From NCBI RefSeq assembly GCF_002531935.1, contig NZ_NWSV01000029.1:1-64000 (forward strand): a stretch of DNA of 64,000 nucleotides, written 5' to 3'. Source of the DNA: Rhizobium chutanense (lineage in GTDB: Bacteria; Pseudomonadota; Alphaproteobacteria; Rhizobiales; Rhizobiaceae). Each line of letters opens with the position of its first letter. Within the stretch, counting starts at the first letter, position 1. Under the pieces are notes generated by a model that had not been told where the DNA came from, did no database searches, and saw only the letters and a program-made list of their open reading frames with translations. Position numbers and translations under genes: made by a program. Positions 57,964 through 64,000 of the stretch are shown here, piece by piece.

Positions 57964-60900
57964 TGGGCTTCAATCTATCCGCGCTCGCGGTTCGCGAGAG
58001 AGCCGTTACGCTGTTCTTCATTGTCCTGCTTGCCGTCGCCGGTATCTATGCGTTCGTCAAGCTGGGGCGGGCGGAGGATCCTTCGTTCACCATCAAGACC
58101 CTGACCGTGACGTCGGTGTGGCCGGGTGCAACAGCGCGCGAAATGCAGGACCTGGTCGCCGAGCCTCTCGAGAAACGCCTTCAGGAACTCACCTGGTATG
58201 ATCGCGTCGAGACGACAACCCGGCCGGGATACGCCTTTCTGACCGTTACGCTGAAGGACAGTACGCCGGCCACCGCTGTCGAGGAGGAATTCTATCAGGC
58301 CCGCAAAAAGCTTGGGGATGAGACGCGAAACCTGCCGCGGGGCGTTCTTGGCCCGTTTGTCAACGACGAGTATTCCGATGTCAGCTTCGGTCTTTATGCG
58401 CTGAAGGCCAAAGGCATGCCGATGCGCGAACTTGTGCGTCAGGCCGAAGTGATCCGTCAGGATCTCCTGCATGTGCCGGGTGTCAAGAAGATCAACATCC
58501 TCGGAGAGCGGCCCGAACAGATCTTTGTCGAGTTCTCCTATGCCAAACTGGCAACCCTCGGAATTTCGGCGCAAGACATCGCGGCCGCTTTGCAGCGGCA
58601 AAACGCCGTGACGCCGGCGGGGTCGATCGATACGCGCGGCCCGCAGGTGTTCATCCGGTTCGATGGCGCCTATGACAGTATTCAGGCGATCGCCGACACG
58701 CCGATCGTCGCGGCCGGGCGCACGCTGAAACTCTCCGATTTCGCAGAGGTTCGCCGCGGTTATGAGGACCCGGCCACCTATCTTATCCGCCATGATGGTG
58801 AACCCGCCATCATGCTTGCCGTGGTGATGCAGCAGGGTTGGAATGGTCTGGAGCTCGGCAAGGCGCTGGAAGAAAGATCCGGTGCGATCGCCGAGACGTT
58901 ACCGCTCGGCATGACGCTGGCCAAAGTCAGCGACCAGGCCGTCAACATCCAGGAAGCCGTCGGCGAGTTCATGCTGAAATTCGCCATGGCGCTCGGCGTC
59001 GTGTTGTTCGTAAGCCTCATCAGCCTCGGTTGGCGTGTTGGCATCGTCGTCGCGCTTGCCGTACCGCTGACGCTTGCCGTCGTCTTCCTCATCATGCTGG
59101 AGACTGGCCGTTTCTTCGATCGCATCACGCTCGGCGCGCTCATTCTGGCCCTCGGTCTCCTGGTCGACGATGCCATCATCGCCATCGAGGTGATGGTGGT
59201 GAAGATGGAAGAGGGGATGGATCGGATCAAGGCGGCCGCCTATGCATGGAGCCATACGGCAGCGCCGATGCTGTCGGGTACGCTGGTGACGATCGTCGGG
59301 CTGATGCCCGTTGGTTTCGCCCGCTCGACTGCCGGTGAATATGCCGGCAACATCTTCTGGGTCGTGGGATTCGCCCTCATCGTATCCTGGATCGTCGCGG
59401 TGATCTTCACGCCCTACCTCGGAGTCAAGATGCTGCCAGCGATCAAGCCGGTCGAAGGTGGTCATCACGCGATCTACGACACGCCGAATTATCGCCGCCT
59501 GCGGGGGATGATCGAGTTTAGCGTACGCCACAAGTTCGTCACCTGTGCGCTGGTCGCCATCGCCATGGCGGTCTCTGTCGTCGGAATGGGATCGGTGAAG
59601 AAGCAGTTCTTCCCGACGTCCGATCGGCCCGAAGTATTGGTCGAAGTCCGTATGCCGGAAGGCACCAGCATCGAGACGACGACGGCTGCGGTCGAAAAGC
59701 TCGAAGGGTGGCTGCAGAAGCAGCCGGAGGCAAAGACCGTCACCAGCTATGTCGGTCAGGGCGCTCCTCGCTTCTTCTTCGCCATGGCGCCGGAACTCCC
59801 GGACCCGTCCTTCGCCAAGATCGTCGTGCTCACTCCCGACGCCAAGACCCGGGAGGCCTTGAAACATCGTCTCCGGACGGCCGTCTCGGACGGGCTCGCC
59901 CCGGAAGCCTATGTCCGCGTTACCCAACTCGTATTCGGTCCCTATACGCCGTTCCCGGTCGAGTTTCGTGTCATGGGTCCCGATCCCAAGCAATTGTACG
60001 AAATCTCCGAGAAGGCGCTCGACATCATGAAGAGCGTGCCGGATGTCCGCCAGGCCAATCGTGACTGGGGCGACCGCACGCCGGTGCTGCGCTTCGTTCC
60101 CGACCAGGATCGGTTGAGCCTAATCGGCCTTTCGCCGGCCGAGGCGGCCCAGCAGATGCAGTTGCTGTTAAGCGGCGTTCAGATCACGCAGGTCCGTGAG
60201 AATATTCGCAACGTGCCGGTCATCGCCCGTAGCGCTGGCGAAAACAGGCTTGATCCATCGAGATTGGCAGATTTCTCGCTGATGAGCCGGGATGGCCGGC
60301 AGGTTCCGCTGGATCAGATCGGTCACTCCGAAATCCGGTTCGAAGAGCCGATCCTCAAACGTCGCGATCGAACGCCGGTGATTACGATCCGCTCGGACAT
60401 CGCCGAGGCGACGCAGCCCCCGGAAGTCTCGCAACAGATTCTGAAGGCGCTTCAGCCGCTGATTGCCTCGCTTCCCGTCGGATATCGTATCGAGATGGGC
60501 GGAAACATCGAGGAGTCGCTGAAGGCCAATGTCGCGCTCGTCAAAATTTTCCCGGCAATGATTGCCGCCATGCTGATCATCATCGTCCTGCAGGTCCGGA
60601 GCCTGTCGACGATGACCATGGTGATGCTGACAGGGCCGCTCGGTCTAGCCGGTGTGGTTCCCATCCTGCTGCTCTTCGACAAGCCATTCGGCTTTAATGC
60701 CATTCTCGGATTGATCGGGCTCGCGGGAATCCTGATGCGCAACACCTTGATCCTGACCGAGCAGATCAAGGAGAACCGAGCGGCCGGTCTCGACGACTAT
60801 CACGCCGTCATCGAGGCGACTGTACAGCGCACGCGCCCGGTTATCCTGACGGCTCTGGCGGCCGTGCTGGCCTTCATTCCGCTCACGCACTCGGTCTTCT

Positions 60901-61073
60901 GGGGGTCGATGGCCTACACGCTGATCGGCGGAACGGCGGTCGGCACGGTGATGATCCTGCTGTTCCTCCCCGCTCTCTATGCCACCTGGTTCCGCATCAA
61001 GCCGACGAAAAAGGAAAGCCATGAAAACTCCCCGGAGGAGGTGGAACTACCGACGGCAATGGCTGCCGAGTGA
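57963..61073 (+). CDS. RND multidrug efflux pump, inner membrane subunit
   Basis: 1036 residues, the normal AcrB-like length with 12 membrane helices and two large periplasmic loops. The proton-relay Asp pair is in LALGLLVDDAIIAIE (about residues 394-408). RND signatures SLxxLG-like and the second-half GLAGILMRNTLILTEQIKE and RTRPVILTALAAVLAFIPL are present. It resembles the HAE1/CzcA border group; metal-site residues of CzcA were not seen, so a drug or solvent pump is more likely. Transcribed with the adaptor and followed 12 bp later by a TetR gene. Confidence 0.92.
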   Translation: MGFNLSALAVRERAVTLFFIVLLAVAGIYAFVKLGRAEDPSFTIKTLTVTSVWPGATAREMQDLVAEPLEKRLQELTWYDRVETTTRPGYAFLTVTLKDSTPATAVEEEFYQARKKLGDETRNLPRGVLGPFVNDEYSDVSFGLYALKAKGMPMRELVRQAEVIRQDLLHVPGVKKINILGERPEQIFVEFSYAKLATLGISAQDIAAALQRQNAVTPAGSIDTRGPQVFIRFDGAYDSIQAIADTPIVAAGRTLKLSDFAEVRRGYEDPATYLIRHDGEPAIMLAVVMQQGWNGLELGKALEERSGAIAETLPLGMTLAKVSDQAVNIQEAVGEFMLKFAMALGVVLFVSLISLGWRVGIVVALAVPLTLAVVFLIMLETGRFFDRITLGALILALGLLVDDAIIAIEVMVVKMEEGMDRIKAAAYAWSHTAAPMLSGTLVTIVGLMPVGFARSTAGEYAGNIFWVVGFALIVSWIVAVIFTPYLGVKMLPAIKPVEGGHHAIYDTPNYRRLRGMIEFSVRHKFVTCALVAIAMAVSVVGMGSVKKQFFPTSDRPEVLVEVRMPEGTSIETTTAAVEKLEGWLQKQPEAKTVTSYVGQGAPRFFFAMAPELPDPSFAKIVVLTPDAKTREALKHRLRTAVSDGLAPEAYVRVTQLVFGPYTPFPVEFRVMGPDPKQLYEISEKALDIMKSVPDVRQANRDWGDRTPVLRFVPDQDRLSLIGLSPAEAAQQMQLLLSGVQITQVRENIRNVPVIARSAGENRLDPSRLADFSLMSRDGRQVPLDQIGHSEIRFEEPILKRRDRTPVITIRSDIAEATQPPEVSQQILKALQPLIASLPVGYRIEMGGNIEESLKANVALVKIFPAMIAAMLIIIVLQVRSLSTMTMVMLTGPLGLAGVVPILLLFDKPFGFNAILGLIGLAGILMRNTLILTEQIKENRAAGLDDYHAVIEATVQRTRPVILTALAAVLAFIPLTHSVFWGSMAYTLIGGTAVGTVMILLFLPALYATWFRIKPTKKESHENSPEEVELPTAMAAE

Positions 61074-61085
61074 TGTTCTCCGGAG

Positions 61086-61715
61086 ATGGCGATGACTTTT
61101 GCGAATCCGGCAGAAAGTGATATCGAGCAGTCGCGGACGCGGATTCTCGAGGTGGCGGAAAGGCATTTTCGGCGGATCGGCTACCATAAGACGTCAGTCG
61201 CCGATATCGCCGCCGAACTCGGCATGAGCCGCGCCAATGTCTATCGCTTCTTTCCCTCGAGGACGGCGATAAACAGTTCCGTCTGCGGACTGATTATCAA
61301 AGAGGTTGCTGAAATCGCTCAGGCGATTGCACGCTCGGACGCGCCGGCGAGCAAGAAGCTGGCGGATCTCTTGACCGCCATTCACCACCACAGCACGAGA
61401 ATGCTGGTGGAGGACAGACCCATGCACGATCTGCTTGTCGCCGCCATGGATGGAAGTTGGGCAACCGTTAACGCGCACAATGAGCGCATTCTGGGGATCC
61501 TCAAAGGACTTGTCCGCGAGGGTCGGCAGACAGGCGAGTTCAACGTCGAAGACGCCGACGAAGCCGCGCGCGGCATCATCACCGCCTTCTTGCCGTTCTT
61601 CCATCCTGTTCTGCTTGAGCAGCGCGTTCAGGAAGGCAAGGCGACCGCCGTCAGCCTCCATGCCCAAATCCGCTTCATCATGAAAGCTCTCGGCACGTCA
61701 GACCGCGAGCGATAA
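61086..61715 (+). CDS. TetR family regulator, third gene of the RND operon
   Basis: 209 residues. HTH at about 20-65 (ILEVAERHFRRIGYHKTSVADIAAELGMSRANVYRFFPSRTAI). The C-terminal domain contains a TetR_C_7-like pattern with HHHSTRMLVEDRPMHDLL. It begins 12 bp after the pump stop and so is made with it, a second regulator in addition to the divergent TetR. It may repress the operon or the downstream SDR gene. ATG at 61086; another at 61092. Confidence 0.87.
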   Translation: MAMTFANPAESDIEQSRTRILEVAERHFRRIGYHKTSVADIAAELGMSRANVYRFFPSRTAINSSVCGLIIKEVAEIAQAIARSDAPASKKLADLLTAIHHHSTRMLVEDRPMHDLLVAAMDGSWATVNAHNERILGILKGLVREGRQTGEFNVEDADEAARGIITAFLPFFHPVLLEQRVQEGKATAVSLHAQIRFIMKALGTSDRER

Positions 61716-62093
61716 GCGCCTCATTTAGCGCTGCCGACCCGACGCGCTGATCAAGGAATTCTTCGCGGCAGGCAGTGGCCCGACCCACGACGAAATAGTC
61801 GCTCAAAACCGAGCGGGGACTGCCGCTCCGAAATCCTGAACCGGTTGAGGCTCGTGCCGCTCCCAGTTGACATGCCCCGGCACGTTTGAAGGCGCGATCA
61901 CCGAAAAAATCGCCGTAAAGCAAAAAGTGCTTGATTTTATATTTCGATTGACATCTAAAGAGAGAATAGATGTCGATCGAAATCTTACGTGTCCGATGAC
62001 CGGTTCTGACTTACTGTCTTTTGGACAGGGTAAAAAGTCTGACCCTTCTATTGAAGCACGTAGTCAACCACTCGCGCCCAGCCAGGAGCCTCC
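61716..62093 (+). promoter_or_regulatory. SDR promoter region with inverted repeat
   Basis: 378 bp without a gene. At 61941-61957 it carries the 17-mer seen before the RND adaptor (15 of 17 match). GACATCTA (61950-61957) pairs with TAGATGTC (61967-61974) as a perfect 8-bp inverted repeat, and TTGACA lies at 61948. The RND/SDR genes probably share a regulator. AGGAG lies before the SDR ATG. Confidence 0.55.
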
Positions 62094-62915
62094 ATGTCTC
62101 AAAATAAAGTCGTCGTCATCACCGGAGCATCCTCCGGAATAGGCGAAGCGTCGGCCCGCCTTCTTGCACAAAACGGCTTCCAGGTCTTTGGCGGCGTGCG
62201 AAACCCGCAGCGTGTCAATGCCATTCCCGGCGTGCGTTATGGGACTGCCGACGTCACCGACGACGCCTCGGTCTCCGATTTTGTTCAATGGGTTTTGTCC
62301 GAGGCAGGCAAAATCGACATCCTGATCAACAATGCCGGCGTTTCACTGGTCGGCCCTGTCGAAAATACCTCTGTTTCCGAAGCTCAAACGGTGTTCGATA
62401 CGAACCTGTTCGGCCCTTTGCGCATGATCCGTGCTGTCTTGCCCTCGATGCGGGCCGCGCGGAGCGGGCTGATCATCAATGTAAGCTCGGTCCTGGGATT
62501 CCTGCCTGCGCCATTTATGGGCATTTATGCGAGCAGCAAGCATGCGCTGGAAGGGCTGTCCGAATCCCTCGACCACGAGATTCGTGAATTCAACGTGCGC
62601 GTCGTCCTCCTTGAACCTACCTTCACCAACACGAAACTTGATGTAAACGCAGCACAGACGGAAATGCCGTTAGGGGTCTATGCCACGCAGGCTGACGCGA
62701 CCATCAAGGCGGTCCAGGCTCAGATCAGGACCGCGCCGTCGCCGTTGGCAGTAGCCGAGAAGATCTTGGCTGTGATCAACGGTCCATATCGAATGCGTCA
62801 ACCGGCAGGTGGCCAGGCGACGCTGCTCAGCCGGCTGCGCAGGTTTATGCCGGCAAACGCGGTCGATAGCAGTCTGAGAAAGACATTCGGTTTCGGAAAA
62901 CGCAGCACGTCCTGA
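62094..62915 (+). CDS. Short-chain dehydrogenase/reductase
   Basis: 273 residues, classical SDR. The cofactor motif TGASSGIG (about residues 10-17), NNAG (about 80-83), catalytic Ser in INVSSVLGFL (about 128-137), and YASSK (about 147-151) are intact. Retinol dehydrogenase-like and 17beta-hydroxysteroid-like SDRs share its C-terminal layout. Substrate unknown. It shares an operator-like sequence with the RND pump genes, suggesting joint induction. Confidence 0.9.
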   Translation: MSQNKVVVITGASSGIGEASARLLAQNGFQVFGGVRNPQRVNAIPGVRYGTADVTDDASVSDFVQWVLSEAGKIDILINNAGVSLVGPVENTSVSEAQTVFDTNLFGPLRMIRAVLPSMRAARSGLIINVSSVLGFLPAPFMGIYASSKHALEGLSESLDHEIREFNVRVVLLEPTFTNTKLDVNAAQTEMPLGVYATQADATIKAVQAQIRTAPSPLAVAEKILAVINGPYRMRQPAGGQATLLSRLRRFMPANAVDSSLRKTFGFGKRSTS

Positions 62916-63044
62916 GTTTGCCGGACTTGCAGGCGTCGTCGATTTCAACAGCATCGTTTCCGCGGATCTCGCTGTCGCCTCGTACGGCACCGAACGATCA
63001 ATATGCGTGCCCGACGACGTCATCCAAATTTTGTCGATCAATGC

Positions 63045-63323
63045 CTAATCGCCGAAAAACCGGATTGGCTTGTACTGCCGATGCGCGATGATCAGGCTCC
63101 GGTCGGGCTGGATGATGTAGGTTTCCTCCACCTGCCGGCCATACTGGTCGATGAAATCATGCGGGAAGGCGGAGCCGACCGGGGATTTGGTGAGTTTGGT
63201 GCGCGGCTGGCCACTATAGGTGATGCTGCCTGGGATGGGTTCGAGGCCCGGGCCGGAATAGGTAACGGTGTTGCACCCGGCAAGAACGAGGGTGCCGATA
63301 AGGCCGATGAGTGCAGGTTTCAT
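63045..63323 (-). CDS. Small lipoprotein
   Basis: 92 residues. Lipoprotein signal (MKPALIGLIGTLVLAGCNTV) with lipobox LAGC, Cys at about residue 17 would carry lipid. The mature part is short and polar with GSITYSGQPRTKLTKSPVGSAFPHDFIDQYGRQVEETYIIQPDRSLII. No family recognised beyond rhizobial homologues. AAGGGGA precedes the ATG. It likely sits in the envelope facing the periplasm. Confidence 0.75.
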   Translation of the reverse strand: MKPALIGLIGTLVLAGCNTVTYSGPGLEPIPGSITYSGQPRTKLTKSPVGSAFPHDFIDQYGRQVEETYIIQPDRSLIIAHRQYKPIRFFGD

Positions 63324-63683
63324 ATCAATCCCCTTCTGACGCGCCGAACGATGCGATCTTACTCCCGATCGCATTGCGCTCACCAGATGAAACGGCATAT
63401 CCGCCTTCAATCCTTCGACAAACACGGCTTCGGACGCCGTGACGGCTCGGACCATCCATTGCTGAAACCGCTGCCGTCTGCTAGATCGACATCGTCGAAA
63501 AAGGCAGGATCGGTTGAGGTAAGCCCGATCCCTTCCGCAAGAGCGCGTGAGCGCCCTCAAGAAGCTCTGCTCCGTGGCCTATGGCACGAGAACCCGCGAC
63601 GTGATCCGCATCAAGATGCGGGATCCCGGCGGCGTGCGGAGACGGCAAAAGGCAGTCCCGGGATTTTTTGAACGGAGACAGTC
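63324..63683. promoter_or_regulatory. Gap with ATGCGATC/GATCGCAT inverted repeat
   Basis: 360 bp between the divergent lipoprotein and VOC genes. ATGCGATC (63351-63358) and GATCGCAT (63367-63374) form a perfect 8-bp inverted repeat 28 bp before the lipoprotein start, a possible operator. No gene is supportable in the rest; open frames lack ribosome sites. Confidence 0.4.
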
Positions 63684-64000
63684 ATGCGCCTGAACCATCT
63701 CGATTTTCACGTACCCGATATCGCTGCAACGGCGGATTTTTTCATCCGCCATTTCGGACTGACGCTGAAGGATATGCGCGGCCAGAACGGCCTGGCGATT
63801 CTGAGCGACGATGCCGGCCTCGAAATCGTGCTCAGCCACGCGATCGCCAAGTTCGGCACCGCCGACCAGGTGGAGATCGGCCGCCAGACCTATCATATCG
63901 GCTTCATCCTGCCGGAAAGGGCGGATGTCGATGCTGTCCACGCCGGGCTCGTTGCTTCAGGCGCTGCGCTGTCCGGCCCGCCGGCGGCGATGCGCGGCGG
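63684..64000 (+). CDS. VOC family protein, N-terminal part (cut by window end)
   Basis: ATG at 63684 with CGGAGAC upstream. 105 codons are seen, still open at the window end: MRLNHLDFHVPDIAATADFF, then IRHFGLTL, ILSDDAGLEIVLSH, YHIGFILPERADVDAVHAGL. This is the first beta-alpha-beta-beta-beta module and part of the second of a vicinal oxygen chelate protein (glyoxalase/bleomycin resistance type). The metal ligands His 5 and Glu in LEIVLS are present. Function not decidable. Confidence 0.8.
   Translation, partial: MRLNHLDFHVPDIAATADFFIRHFGLTLKDMRGQNGLAILSDDAGLEIVLSHAIAKFGTADQVEIGRQTYHIGFILPERADVDAVHAGLVASGAALSGPPAAMRG

Noticed and set aside
1..64000. CRISPR array, prophage, insertion sequence or defence island
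   Set aside because: No regular direct repeats with spacers, no transposase or integrase, no phage structural genes; the repeats seen are short palindromic intergenic elements.

Overview
The window is a GC-rich alphaproteobacterial chromosome segment. It most resembles the Rhizobium leguminosarum / R. etli group. Evidence for this is the gene set and its order (pyrE-frk-otsA-pgi-fadD, phoR-pstSCAB-phoU-phoB, gcrA next to argD-argF-hslO-apaG-metZ-dcd), a SAM-II riboswitch before metZ, GANTC (CcrM-type) sites clustered beside gcrA, and several families of short palindromic intergenic repeats of the RIME type. The species assignment is inference from recognised proteins; no search was run.

Layout. 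1-9.4 kb: a small DUF1772 membrane protein with a divergent TetR regulator, then core carbon genes (pyrE, fructokinase, otsA, pgi, fadD) and a PRC-barrel protein. 9.4-18.7 kb: a leftward operon for an OsmF/OpuB-type osmoprotectant ABC importer that runs on into a VOC protein and a GH2 beta-mannosidase, and divergent to it a LysR-type regulator with two HTH domains that overlaps cutC. 19-28.2 kb: a deoxysugar (probably L-fucose) catabolic and import cluster under a two-HTH GntR regulator, with two near-identical operator-like sites. 28.4-34.9 kb: an SbmA/ABCD-like ABC exporter, then an accessory stretch with two gene remnants, an MFS pump, two small secreted proteins and a HigBA/RelE-like toxin-antitoxin pair ending at tRNA-Thr(CGU). 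35-47 kb: nitronate monooxygenase, an orphan membrane protein, then the phosphate block: ppk2 divergent to phoR-pstSCAB-phoU-phoB with a three-repeat Pho box before pstS. 47.4-55 kb: gcrA, argD-argF-hslO, apaG, metZ with its riboswitch, dcd, tRNA-Gly(CCC). 55-64 kb: an AraC/TetR/RND efflux/TetR/SDR block, a small lipoprotein and the start of a VOC protein cut by the window end.

How genes work together. PstSCAB imports phosphate, PhoU/PhoR/PhoB sense and respond to it, and PPK2 manages polyphosphate. In the sugar cluster the periplasmic binding protein, ATPase and permease deliver the sugar, FucU interconverts anomers, the aldo/keto reductase oxidises it, an UxaA-type enzyme dehydrates the acid, and an LgoD-like Zn-dehydrogenase acts on an acid intermediate; the lactonase and final cleavage enzyme are not in the window. 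No wholly new defence or mobile system was found, and there is no CRISPR array, prophage or intact insertion sequence. The most noteworthy signals are regulatory: the SAM-II aptamer with mutually exclusive terminator/antiterminator hairpins, the four GANTC sites within 37 bp beside gcrA, paired operators in the sugar and RND/SDR loci, a palindrome shared by fadD and nitronate monooxygenase, and two regulators with duplicated DNA-binding domains.
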